NCBI GenBank assembly: GCA_964634005.1
Contig: CAZWKQ010000004.1
Location: forward strand, 1-64,000
Origin: CAZWKQ01 sp964634005
GTDB taxonomy: Bacteria; Bacteroidota; Bacteroidia; Bacteroidales; JACABE01
Length of the DNA: 64,000 nucleotides
Reading direction: 5' to 3'
Shown here: positions 34,107 through 42,650 of the stretch, one piece after another
How positions within the stretch are numbered: position 1 is the first letter of the stretch
Layout of the letters: each line of letters opens with the position of its first letter
Notes under the pieces: model-generated
The model's input: the letters and a program-made list of their open reading frames with translations, nothing else
Database searches by the model: none
Told to the model about the DNA's origin: nothing
Translations under genes and position numbers: made by a program

Positions 34107-36167
34107 ATGAACAAATTAAAAATTTTAGTAATAACTATATTTTTGTGGTTTACTTGGGTAAATAAATCCTTTTCGCAGTGTACTGTTGTTGCAATGATAG
34201 ATACTATACCTTGGAATGGTGTAAAGAATATATGTCTTGGCGACTCTGTAGATTTGAACTCCCAAGGTACTTGTGGATTTCTAATGAATAACAACTTTAA
34301 CAACTCAACTTTAGGAAATGGTTGGTCAACCAATGTAACTGCATTATGGTCAAATCCGTGTCCACCGACAAATCTTCCTGCCCAGGGTGTTGTATTGTGG
34401 TTCGGGTCTAATGCATATCCCCGCCAACTTATTACTGTAGGATATGATATGTCATTAGGCGGTTGTACTATCGACTGGGATATGAAATATGGAGCAAATC
34501 AAAATTCAACTAATTGCGAATCGCCTGATTTACCAACTGAAGGTGTTCATCTTCAATGGTCTATAAACAATGGCGTTACTTGGACTCAATTTCCGGGTGT
34601 TGATCAAGCCCCTTCAGGTGTTTATGGAACAGCCGGTTATATAAATGGAAGCGGAGGCTATTGGACACCAGTATCAGGGAATGCAGCTACCGGTCCATAC
34701 TATCAATGGAATCATTACAGAAATAATGTACCTGCAGCTGCAAGCTCTCCAAATACCAAATTCAGATGGTATCAGGATATTGCTTCAGGAAATACATTCG
34801 ACCATTGGGGAATCGATAATGTTCAAATCGTTTGTCCTGCTTTCGCTTATGTTGAATGGACTTATGATGGTATGCCCGGACCTACTGTTTATAATCCACC
34901 TCCGGTAAAACCTACAACTCCCGGAATGCACTATTATATTGTTACAGTTATTGACTTACTAAGCGGTGCATCTGCTTCAGATACAATAATCGTTAATGTT
35001 CTTGCTCCCACCGTAGATGCCGGAGCAGATACAAGTATCTGTTTAGGTGATACTGCAACTCTTGTTGCTTCAGGTGCTGGACTTTCTAATTATGTATGGA
35101 GTACAAATCCTGTAACAAACGGCTCTGTAGCTAAAGTAAGCCCAAATACCGATACTTATTATTATGTTCAGGCTCAAAATAGTTTGGGATGTAAAGCAAA
35201 AGACAGTGTTAAAGTCAGCATATTACCATTACCTCAGCTTTCAGTAATTAACGACACTGTTTGTATAGGAAATGCTGCCACTTTGCAGGCTAGCGGCGGT
35301 GCATCTTATTTATGGAGTACGGGTTCTACCGATTCGGTTATAACTGTTAATCCAACTACTACTACGCAATATAAAGTAATAGTAGCATCTACAGGTGGTT
35401 GTAAAGATAGTGCATTTGCCACTGCAGTTATTAATCCATTACCTACAATAACACTTTCAAACGATGCAACTATATGTATGGGTGATAGTACAACTCTTAC
35501 AGCAGGTGGTGGAGTTCAATACTTATGGAGTACTAATCCTCCTCAAACAACACCTTCAATAACCGTAAATCCGACTTCTTTTACAACGTACACTGTTGCC
35601 GTTACTGACGCTAATAATTGCTTTGACTCAAAATCAGTTAACGTAAGTGTTATTCCTCTTCCTATTCCTATGATTACTCTGGCTGCTGATACAATATGTA
35701 AAGGAGCTACAACTACATTATCGGCATCAGGGGGAAATCAATATTTATGGAATACCGGTGAAACATCTTCTACCATTAGCGTTCTGCCACTCGTTACTAC
35801 TACATATACTGTTACCGTCAGCAACACTCAAAATGGAGTTGTTTGTTCATCTACTACTGCTGCACAACAGAATGTCAGAAATTGTAATATGATTTATATC
35901 CCTAACTCATTCTCACCTTATTCGTCTATAAGTGATAACAGAATTTTTAAACCAATGGGTGAAATTGTCAGCTCTAAAAATTATCTCTTTTCAATTTATA
36001 ATCGTTGGGGACAACTACTATTCGAAACTACCGACCCAAATCAAGGTTGGGACGGAAAATATAATGGCGAATTAGTAAGACCGGGTGTTTATATTTACTA
36101 TTTCAGAATGAATAGCGGTATAGATGATACGTATGAAAAAATCGGAACGGTCACAATAATTTTATAA
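34107..36167 (+). CDS. secreted Ig-like repeat protein with T9SS type-B (gliding-motility-type) C-terminal domain
   Basis: A 686-residue cell-surface protein. A signal peptide (residues 1-23, ending KSFSQ) is followed by a segment about residues 50-240 that resembles reelin-type jelly-roll modules (NNNFNNSTLGNGWS, PTEGVHLQWSINNGVTW, GNTFDHWGIDNVQI). Then come roughly four PKD/Ig-like repeats of about 75-85 residues, each beginning near ICLGDTATL, VCIGNAATL, ICMGDSTTL or ICKGATTTL. The last 95 residues (IYIPNSFSPYS, YNRWGQLLFET, NQGWDGKYNGELVRPGVYIYYF) are the type-B T9SS sorting domain. It is likely an exported adhesin-like protein. No porin partner is adjacent. Confidence 0.93.
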   Translation: MNKLKILVITIFLWFTWVNKSFSQCTVVAMIDTIPWNGVKNICLGDSVDLNSQGTCGFLMNNNFNNSTLGNGWSTNVTALWSNPCPPTNLPAQGVVLWFGSNAYPRQLITVGYDMSLGGCTIDWDMKYGANQNSTNCESPDLPTEGVHLQWSINNGVTWTQFPGVDQAPSGVYGTAGYINGSGGYWTPVSGNAATGPYYQWNHYRNNVPAAASSPNTKFRWYQDIASGNTFDHWGIDNVQIVCPAFAYVEWTYDGMPGPTVYNPPPVKPTTPGMHYYIVTVIDLLSGASASDTIIVNVLAPTVDAGADTSICLGDTATLVASGAGLSNYVWSTNPVTNGSVAKVSPNTDTYYYVQAQNSLGCKAKDSVKVSILPLPQLSVINDTVCIGNAATLQASGGASYLWSTGSTDSVITVNPTTTTQYKVIVASTGGCKDSAFATAVINPLPTITLSNDATICMGDSTTLTAGGGVQYLWSTNPPQTTPSITVNPTSFTTYTVAVTDANNCFDSKSVNVSVIPLPIPMITLAADTICKGATTTLSASGGNQYLWNTGETSSTISVLPLVTTTYTVTVSNTQNGVVCSSTTAAQQNVRNCNMIYIPNSFSPYSSISDNRIFKPMGEIVSSKNYLFSIYNRWGQLLFETTDPNQGWDGKYNGELVRPGVYIYYFRMNSGIDDTYEKIGTVTIIL

Positions 36168-36184
36168 ACTTTAATTTTTACTAT

Positions 36185-36224
36185 AAAAGAGGAGGCTGAT
36201 ACAAATTATCAGCCTCTTTTTTTA
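36185..36224 (+). terminator. terminator after the T9SS type-B gene
   Basis: Stem gaggctgata (36192-36201) / tatcagcctc (36207-36216) with a 5-base loop and a T run at 36217-36223. Its tail merges with the promoter of the next gene. Confidence 0.88.
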
Positions 36225-36230
36225 TTTTTG
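36223..36230 (+). promoter_or_regulatory. -7-like element upstream of the small lipoprotein gene
   Basis: TATTTTTG matches TAnnTTTG, 23 bases before the ATG at 36254. It overlaps the T tract of the preceding terminator, and no -33 element is recognisable because the hairpin occupies that region. Confidence 0.35.
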
Positions 36231-36253
36231 TAAACTATAAACTTACAGTTCTT

Positions 36254-36559
36254 ATGGATAAATTTAGAAAAGTATTTCTTTTTATTTTATTAGCAATATT
36301 ACCGTTATTTTGGTCATGCCGGACAAATTCTGCAGCTTCTCGTCAAAAACAAGTTGAAAAACAAAGAGAAGAGAAAGATAAAGAGGCACTTAAACAATAT
36401 AATCAGGCTGTTGAAAAGCACATGAAAAATCAAACAAAAGAAACCCGTAAAAGGATGAAAAAGACTAAAGATAAATCTGAAAAATCAGGAACGATTAAAA
36501 AGCAATGCTTTATTAAAAAATGGTTTGGACCTAAAGATAAATCGTGTCCGAAATCATAG
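36254..36559 (+). CDS. small lysine-rich lipoprotein of unknown function
   Basis: A 101-residue protein with a hydrophobic signal segment and lipobox cysteine near residue 22 (LPLFWSC). The mature part is about half Lys, Glu and Gln, strongly basic and probably a helix or coiled coil (EKQREEKDKEALKQYNQ), and ends with two cysteines in IKKQCFIKKWFGPKDKSCP. I do not recognise a family. It is separated by a terminator from the T9SS type-B gene and is convergent with the glycosyltransferase gene 21 bases away, so it is probably transcribed alone. Confidence 0.72.
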   Translation: MDKFRKVFLFILLAILPLFWSCRTNSAASRQKQVEKQREEKDKEALKQYNQAVEKHMKNQTKETRKRMKKTKDKSEKSGTIKKQCFIKKWFGPKDKSCPKS

Positions 36560-36580
36560 ATTTGTAATGTTTAAAATATT

Positions 36581-37747
36581 CTACTTTTTTATTAACCTAT
36601 CTTTCCATCTGTAATTTAAAATACTCCCCAGAAAACCAATTAGGATAAAGTAAATAAAATAAACAAAATTCAAAGGCAATATATATTTCCTCAAATCTTT
36701 TCTATTCAATAGTTTGGTAATAGAAAACAATATTGGTGTATCGACTATGGTTTTAAAAATTATTGATAATAAAAATAATTTTATGTATGTGTAAGAGTAA
36801 AAACTTAAAGCGAAGAAAATCATTAAGTTTAAGTTAATTACAAAAACTATTGCTGCCACAAATAAAATAAAAAAATCTCTGTAACCTTTTGTTTTCGAAG
36901 CCCATCTAAGTCGTTGACTAATAAATTCTTTTATAGTGGTTTTTGGTTTAGTAAAAACCATACCGTCGGTATTTAGCAAACAACCAATGCTTTTTCTGCC
37001 AAACTTCTTTTTTATTTTAAGAAGCAGAAAAATATCATCTCCGGAAGCAAATTCATTATCAGATGAATAGCCGTTTACATCAATAAATGCCGATTTTTTA
37101 TAAGCAAGATTTGCTCCGTTACACATTATGGGAAATCCCATTTTTATTGAAGCTATTGACGATGCTATCAAGCTCAAAAATTCAAGATGTTGTGCTTTTT
37201 CAAAATTCGTTTTGTCGTCTTTAAAGGCTACAATTCCGGTTATCATCTTGAAATCACCTATTTTGAAAAGTTCAACATAGCTTTCAATCCATTTATTCCC
37301 TAATCTGCAATCGGCGTCAGTAGTTAAAATAATATTTCCAACCGATTGGCTAATACCTGTACTTATTGCTCTTTTTTTATAATATCCATTTATTGATGAG
37401 TGGTTTTGCTCTGATATTTTAATCAATTTGCAATCAATATGTTTTTCTTTCTCTATAAAGTCATTAACCTTTTCTACAGTATTATCTGTTGATTCATCAT
37501 CTACAACAATTATTTCATAAAGTTCTTTAGGATAAGTTTGAACTGAAAGGTCATTCAACAACAAAGCTATGGAGTCACTTTCATTTCGGGCAGGAATAAT
37601 TATGCTTACTTTTATTTTCTCTTCTGTATCTGAATTGTGGTTTAAACTAATATCTTTTGTAAAATAATACCGGTAAAGCAAAATTAAAAGAGTATATATA
37701 CAAAAAAAGACTGAAGATATTATTAGAAAAAAAGTTTCAACTGACAT
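36581..37747 (-). CDS. membrane glycosyltransferase, family 2
   Basis: A 388-residue GT-A enzyme with one N-terminal membrane helix and about three C-terminal helices. Catalytic landmarks are IIIPARNESDSIALLLNDL, IVVDDESTDNT, TTDADCR (the DxD-like metal site), ASGDDIFL and the Q/RxxRW-type motif QRLRWASK. This plan matches processive or membrane-linked GT2 enzymes that build polysaccharides or glycolipids; the donor and acceptor are unknown. It is the last gene of a probable eight-gene minus-strand operon starting at 44767. A -7-like element lies right at its start (37755-37762). Confidence 0.9.
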   Translation of the reverse strand: MSVETFFLIISSVFFCIYTLLILLYRYYFTKDISLNHNSDTEEKIKVSIIIPARNESDSIALLLNDLSVQTYPKELYEIIVVDDESTDNTVEKVNDFIEKEKHIDCKLIKISEQNHSSINGYYKKRAISTGISQSVGNIILTTDADCRLGNKWIESYVELFKIGDFKMITGIVAFKDDKTNFEKAQHLEFLSLIASSIASIKMGFPIMCNGANLAYKKSAFIDVNGYSSDNEFASGDDIFLLLKIKKKFGRKSIGCLLNTDGMVFTKPKTTIKEFISQRLRWASKTKGYRDFFILFVAAIVFVINLNLMIFFALSFYSYTYIKLFLLSIIFKTIVDTPILFSITKLLNRKDLRKYILPLNFVYFIYFILIGFLGSILNYRWKDRLIKK

Positions 37748-37754
37748 AAATAGG

Positions 37755-37762
37755 CAAAGTTA
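37755..37762 (-). promoter_or_regulatory. -7-like element immediately before the glycosyltransferase start
   Basis: TAACTTTG on the minus strand matches TAnnTTTG. The predicted transcription start would fall about one base before the ATG, giving a leaderless message. No -33 element is evident. Confidence 0.28.
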
Positions 37763-37775
37763 ATATTGATAAAAA

Positions 37776-38723
37776 TTAAAAAGATATTAAAAAAGCTATC
37801 CCGAAAGTTTCTTTTATTTGAATTTTTGCTTCACTTGAAATAATATTGCCTGCACTGTCCTTTATATATGTTTTTGTATCGTAATCATAAATCATTTGAG
37901 CATTCAAATTTGCCGACATAAACTTATTTATTTTCATTTTTAGCAATAACTCCCAGTTTACATCTACATATTCGGGGTTATTAAAATAATCTGAAAATAG
38001 CTCTATTCGGTTATTTAATTCGACATTTTTCACAATTTCGTTTTTAGTAGTAAGTTTTATAAACGAGCCAACAACAGATTTTACTTTTTTATCTTTTTCA
38101 ACCCCAAATGCACCTATTTTATTTAACAAAGGATTTATAACAAATGTTGTTTTTCCGGTTAAAACCGAAAAAATGAAAGTATAATTTTTCTTTTTGTACT
38201 CAAATCCAAAAGAAGTAATGAGATATGCCGGAGAAAAAAAGTCAGATACTATTGTTGAATCATTTGGATATTTATATCCTTTCGTAAATTGGCTTTTAAG
38301 GTTTATCAGTGCATTATAATTCCAGTTTTCAGAAGCTTTTGATGCGAAATTTGAAATAAACTCAAACTTATCGTCTGTTTTTATGACCTTTCTTTCTCCT
38401 TGCTGCATTATTCCGTAGGTTCCTTCAATATTATTGTCCCAGATTGTGTTATTTTTTTTGTATTTCAAGCTCCATTTGGCATTAGCTAAAAAATTAAGAG
38501 AGTTTTCACCTCCCTGAGCCCAGTATTTGTAAGAAGTTTGACCTAATGTGAATGTATTTAAACTTCTGAACTTCCAATATTTTACAGTATCATTAACTTT
38601 AGTAGAATCATTGTATGATATTGAATATGAATTAAATGAAATAAAACAAAGTATTAAAAATAATAATTTGCTTACTGAATTAATTAACCCGATTTTAATT
38701 ATATATAATTCTTTAAATTTCAT
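37776..38723 (-). CDS. DUF3078 domain-containing protein
   Basis: A 315-residue exported protein with a basic N-terminus and hydrophobic signal segment (KLLFLILCFISFNSYS). The body matches the DUF3078 family of Bacteroidota: WKFRSLNTFTLGQTSYKYWAQGGENSLN near residue 60 (landmarks SYKYWAQGGENS), ANAKWSLKYKKNNTIWDN, TDDKFEFISNFASKASENW and a string of amphipathic beta strands, with an aromatic last residue in GIAFLISF. It is likely an outer-membrane beta-barrel, but no function is established. The start is 9 bases after the upstream EEP gene. Confidence 0.88.
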   Translation of the reverse strand: MKFKELYIIKIGLINSVSKLLFLILCFISFNSYSISYNDSTKVNDTVKYWKFRSLNTFTLGQTSYKYWAQGGENSLNFLANAKWSLKYKKNNTIWDNNIEGTYGIMQQGERKVIKTDDKFEFISNFASKASENWNYNALINLKSQFTKGYKYPNDSTIVSDFFSPAYLITSFGFEYKKKNYTFIFSVLTGKTTFVINPLLNKIGAFGVEKDKKVKSVVGSFIKLTTKNEIVKNVELNNRIELFSDYFNNPEYVDVNWELLLKMKINKFMSANLNAQMIYDYDTKTYIKDSAGNIISSEAKIQIKETFGIAFLISF

Positions 38724-38732
38724 TAAAACTAT

Positions 38733-39803
38733 TTACTTTAAAACTACATTAGCGGTTACAGCGTAATGATCGGAATATTCAAGAGGTAATATTTTATACG
38801 ATAAAACTCTTACATTATTGTTCACAAATATATGGTCTATCCTTATTGGGGGTATTTTCCAGAAATAGGTATTTCCAATATAAAAATTTGAGGCTAAAAA
38901 TGCATCATTCAAATTTTTCTTAATCTGATAATAAGCAAATGATGCAGGTGTATCATTAAAATCGCCCATTATTATCACAGGATATGGAGAGTTTGATATG
39001 TGATTTTTTAGTTTTACAACTTCATTTCCTCTGACTTTGAATGCTTTTCCTATTTTAAATAAAGATTTACTCTGCGTTGAATCAAAAACATAACCTAATC
39101 TTATTGAAGCCAGATGAATATTGTAAACCCTGTTAATATTGCCATTAATATCAATATCTGCGTATATAGCCATTTTCTCGTTCTTTTCATTAAAAAGAAA
39201 TCCTTTATTGATAATAGGGTATTTTGAAAAAATAATCAATCCGTCGTAATTACTTTGCTTATTGTTTTTTGTTCTATACTTTTGAGAATAATAATAAGGA
39301 TAGTTCATTTCTAAGATTAAACTGTCGTTTTTCATACTGTCGCGCGGCCTTTCTGAAAAGAATTCCTGAAATACGGCAATGTCGAAATTTTTACTGTTTG
39401 CAAATGCTACAATGCTGTCCCTATAAACAGGTTTATAATTTTCTTCTTTGAATGGTCTGAAATTATGAACATTATACGTTAGTAGCCTTATTTTCTCTCC
39501 ATCATTATAATGCTTTTCCGAAAAATTAATACTAATATATTTCAATGGCAGATTCCAACCAATAAATATGACAATGAAAGTAATTAGAGAAATTTTCTTA
39601 GAATAGAAAAGTGCAATAATTGCCAATAAAATATTTACTGTTAAAATGGCCGGATATGCAAGTCCGAAATAAGCGGGAAAAAGAATGAAATTTGGATTTA
39701 TAAACATAGAGGAATAAGATAAAAGTAATGATATAATAAAAATGATATTTATCAATATCATTAATTTTACTAGTACTTTTCTATTTTTCCCCTTTTTTTT
39801 CAT
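38733..39803 (-). CDS. endonuclease/exonuclease/phosphatase (EEP) family membrane protein, copy 2
   Basis: A 356-residue protein with about three N-terminal membrane helices (residues 10-110) and a C-terminal EEP (DNase I-like) domain. Landmarks are LTYNVHNFRP, VFQEFFSERP, YNIHLASIRLG, VIIMGDFNDTP and the terminal EYSDHYAVTANV, which together supply the Asp, Asn and His catalytic residues. EEP enzymes hydrolyse phosphodiesters in nucleic acids or lipids; the membrane anchor favours an extracytoplasmic or lipid substrate. It overlaps its paralog upstream by 23 bases and clearly derives from a tandem duplication. Confidence 0.9.
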   Translation of the reverse strand: MKKKGKNRKVLVKLMILINIIFIISLLLSYSSMFINPNFILFPAYFGLAYPAILTVNILLAIIALFYSKKISLITFIVIFIGWNLPLKYISINFSEKHYNDGEKIRLLTYNVHNFRPFKEENYKPVYRDSIVAFANSKNFDIAVFQEFFSERPRDSMKNDSLILEMNYPYYYSQKYRTKNNKQSNYDGLIIFSKYPIINKGFLFNEKNEKMAIYADIDINGNINRVYNIHLASIRLGYVFDSTQSKSLFKIGKAFKVRGNEVVKLKNHISNSPYPVIIMGDFNDTPASFAYYQIKKNLNDAFLASNFYIGNTYFWKIPPIRIDHIFVNNNVRVLSYKILPLEYSDHYAVTANVVLK

Positions 39804-40917
39804 TTAGCTTTAATTTGGCAATAATAGGAAAATGGTCCGAAATATTGATATTATCTTTACGATAATATGTAGAAATAAAATTTTCATCATGCAAAATATA
39901 GTCAATTCGGTATGATGGAAATTTACCGTTATAAGTAATTCCTATACCCTTTCCATTTTCAATAAAGGCGTCTTTTAAGTTTTTTGAAACAACCCTGTAA
40001 GTATAGGATATAGGAGTGTCGTTAAAATCACCGCAGACAATGACGGGATAAGGCGATTGCTCAATATTTTTTTGCAACTCAATCGCTTGAGTTGAACGAT
40101 TTATAAATGCTCTTTTGATTTTTGATAATATTTTTCTTGTACCTTTTTTTATTTCATCCTGATTATCATGATTTAAAAACTCCTGATAAAACTTTTCATC
40201 AGTTTTATTTAATCTGTTCGATTCCAAATGCACATTAAATATTCTTAAAGTGTCGTCTCCTTTAACAATATCTGTGAAAATGCTTTTATTTGCAGTTTTT
40301 TTACTGTAAGGCAATATTCCGCAATCAATAATAGGATATTTGCTAAAAGTAGCAACACCGGAATAATAATACTTCTCATTATCAATTATATAAGAGGTAT
40401 AATAATATTTCATATTATTCGACTTAAGTATTATTGTGTCAACAGTTTTATAAAATCCCGATTTGTCGTAAAAAAATTCCTGAAAACAAATTATATCGGG
40501 TTTTTGATTGATAATGTAACTTATAATCTGATTGCGAGGTTCAAACTTTCTAATATCTTTCCTTTGATATTCATATATATTAAATAGCCTGATATTGTAT
40601 GATAAAACGGTAAAAGTTGAATCATTTGGAATATCATCTGAAAAATTGATTTTATAAATTGAGTTTATATGGTTATATCCAATAATTATCGACAAAAGCG
40701 AAATCAATACATATTTTTTAAATTTTATCAACCAAAGTATTACAAATAATAAATTGACTATCAGCAAAAAAGGATAAAGCAATCCGATAAATGCTATAAA
40801 CCATATTTTTTGAGGATTTATATATGGAGCCGAATAAGATAAAATAAGTAATAAAGCAAAAAATATATTAGCTATTAAAAGAATTTTTAATAAAGCCGAA
40901 TTATTTTTGCTTTTCAT
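39781..40917 (-). CDS. endonuclease/exonuclease/phosphatase (EEP) family membrane protein, copy 1
   Basis: A 378-residue paralog of the next gene with the same plan: three N-terminal membrane helices, then the EEP domain with LSYNIRLFNIYEY, CFQEFFYDKSG, FNVHLESNRLNKTD, VIVCGDFNDTP and ISDHFPIIAKL. Catalytic Asp, Asn and His residues appear intact. The two copies share their order of motifs and membrane segments but have diverged strongly in sequence, so the duplication is old. It lies 2 bases after the rhomboid gene at 40920. Confidence 0.9.
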   Translation of the reverse strand: MKSKNNSALLKILLIANIFFALLLILSYSAPYINPQKIWFIAFIGLLYPFLLIVNLLFVILWLIKFKKYVLISLLSIIIGYNHINSIYKINFSDDIPNDSTFTVLSYNIRLFNIYEYQRKDIRKFEPRNQIISYIINQKPDIICFQEFFYDKSGFYKTVDTIILKSNNMKYYYTSYIIDNEKYYYSGVATFSKYPIIDCGILPYSKKTANKSIFTDIVKGDDTLRIFNVHLESNRLNKTDEKFYQEFLNHDNQDEIKKGTRKILSKIKRAFINRSTQAIELQKNIEQSPYPVIVCGDFNDTPISYTYRVVSKNLKDAFIENGKGIGITYNGKFPSYRIDYILHDENFISTYYRKDNINISDHFPIIAKLKLNEKKGEK

Positions 40918-40919
40918 TA

Positions 40920-41804
40920 TTATTTTTTATTGGAGTTGGAAAACAAAAACTCTTTTTCTTCTTTTGTCAGACTATCGTACCCTGACTTAGAAATTTTATC
41001 GAGTATTTGATCAATTCTTTTTTGCCTCTCAACTTTTTGTTTGTTATACTCTTCGTCTGAAATCGGGCGTGAACTTCCCTTAGGGTTTTTATGAATTTTG
41101 AAAGTAGATTTTCTTTGAAAAATCTTATTAATATCAAATTTAGGGATTTTGACATATCTATAGCGATAATTCAAAGCCCAGATTGCTCCATAAAAAGCTC
41201 CTCCTAAATGTGCAATATGCCCGCCTGAATTTCCTTTTTCTATACTAATCAGGTCGATTATTAACAATCCTATAGCTATGTATTTTAATTTTACATTTCC
41301 AAGTAAAAACAAATTTACCGACATATCGGGAATGAATACTGCAATAGCAACTACAATTGCAATAACAGATGCCGAAGCCCCAAGTGCTATCGAGTGATTC
41401 TTCAATTCATAAAATACAGGAAATATGTTGAAAGATAAAACATAAAACAACCCCCCAAAAATTCCTCCGATTAAATAAACATGTAATAATTTTTTTTGGT
41501 TTATATATTGAGAAAACAGCATACCTCCAAAAAAAAGCATTAGCATATTGAAGAGTATATGGAAAAAATCCAAATGCAGAAACATATAAGTTATTATTGT
41601 CCAAGGTCTTGTATAAAGCAATGAAAAATTGGCAGGAATAGCCACCCACCTTATAAGATTTTCTGTTATGTTGTTTTTGAATAAAAAATCGAAAAGCGAA
41701 ATAAAAAGAAAAAATAACCATACCGATACATTAATCTTTATAAGTTTTATCAATATAGTTTTCTGTCCTATAAAGTATTTAAGCTGATTGAAAGAAGTAT
41801 TCAT
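40920..41804 (-). CDS. rhomboid family intramembrane serine protease with C-terminal cytosolic extension
   Basis: A 294-residue membrane protein with about six helices. Rhomboid features are the WTIITYMFLHLDFFHILFNMLML region (landmarks YMFLH and FHILFNM), the serine motif ALGASASV and the histidine in GGHIAHLGGAFYGAIWAL. The serine loop reads GASAS rather than GASG. After the last helix, about 80 residues include a conserved Bacteroidota tail module (DQILDKISKSGYDSLTKEEK). It is the second of two adjacent rhomboids, 8 bases after the first. Targets are unknown; substrates are other membrane proteins. Confidence 0.92.
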   Translation of the reverse strand: MNTSFNQLKYFIGQKTILIKLIKINVSVWLFFLFISLFDFLFKNNITENLIRWVAIPANFSLLYTRPWTIITYMFLHLDFFHILFNMLMLFFGGMLFSQYINQKKLLHVYLIGGIFGGLFYVLSFNIFPVFYELKNHSIALGASASVIAIVVAIAVFIPDMSVNLFLLGNVKLKYIAIGLLIIDLISIEKGNSGGHIAHLGGAFYGAIWALNYRYRYVKIPKFDINKIFQRKSTFKIHKNPKGSSRPISDEEYNKQKVERQKRIDQILDKISKSGYDSLTKEEKEFLFSNSNKK

Positions 41805-41812
41805 TTTTCTTT

Positions 41813-42640
41813 TTATATGTAATAATCGTTATTGTTTTTTTTCCAATATTTAATCAAAAAGAATCCGAACAACATACCTCCAAGATGTGCGAAATGTGCT
41901 ACATTGCTGTGAGAGTTTGTAACTCCGAAGAAAAGTTCCAACGCTCCGTAGATAATAACAAACCATTTAGCTTTAATCGGGAAAAGAAAGTAAATATAAA
42001 TAAGTGTATTGGGAAACATCATTCCAAAAGCAAGCAAAATTCCGAATACAGCACCCGATGCACCAACTGTGGGAATATTCATTTTTATGTTTATAAATTC
42101 TTCAATATAACCGTTTGCTTGCTGAATATATTCGGGGTTTAAGGCATTATTCGACCAATTGGTAATAAACTCCTGCAACTTTGCAGGGTTATAAAACCCT
42201 TGAAAATGTTCGTTCATGAATATAATAAAATTATCGGGTGAAGGAGAGCTTTGAAATACATTTGCAGCGTGTTTAATTGTGTTAATATCATACCACAGAA
42301 CAGCAGTTTGAACAATAGCAGCTCCAACACCTGTTACTAAGTAATAAAAAAGAAATTTTTTCCCACCCCAGTAGTTTTCAAGAACATAACCAAACATCCA
42401 TAAGGCAAACATATTGAATAAAAGATGATCGAAGCCGGCATGCATAAACATATACGTTATGTATTGCCATGGTTGAAATAGTTTTGACTCAAAGTAGTGT
42501 AAACCAAGATAATCGGCAAGTTGTATTTTGTAAACTGTTTCAAAAGTAATAGTTGCCAATATAAAAATCCCATTGATTATCAATAGGTTTTTCACTACCG
42601 GCGGTAAAAGCGAGAATCCTCTCGGGCTGTATGAATCCAT
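41813..42640 (-). CDS. rhomboid family intramembrane serine protease
   Basis: A 275-residue membrane protease starting at the ATG at 42640, which lies 10 bases after mutL; a longer frame would overlap mutL. Family landmarks are WQYITYMFMHAGFDHLLFNMFALW (near residue 50), the catalytic serine in VGASGAVFGILLAFG and the catalytic histidine in VAHFAHLGGMLFGF. An insertion of about 70 polar residues lies between the first helices and the serine motif. It forms a tandem with another rhomboid gene downstream and belongs to the mutL operon by spacing. Confidence 0.93.
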   Translation of the reverse strand: MDSYSPRGFSLLPPVVKNLLIINGIFILATITFETVYKIQLADYLGLHYFESKLFQPWQYITYMFMHAGFDHLLFNMFALWMFGYVLENYWGGKKFLFYYLVTGVGAAIVQTAVLWYDINTIKHAANVFQSSPSPDNFIIFMNEHFQGFYNPAKLQEFITNWSNNALNPEYIQQANGYIEEFINIKMNIPTVGASGAVFGILLAFGMMFPNTLIYIYFLFPIKAKWFVIIYGALELFFGVTNSHSNVAHFAHLGGMLFGFFLIKYWKKNNNDYYI

Positions 42641-42650
42641 AATAGTTTTC

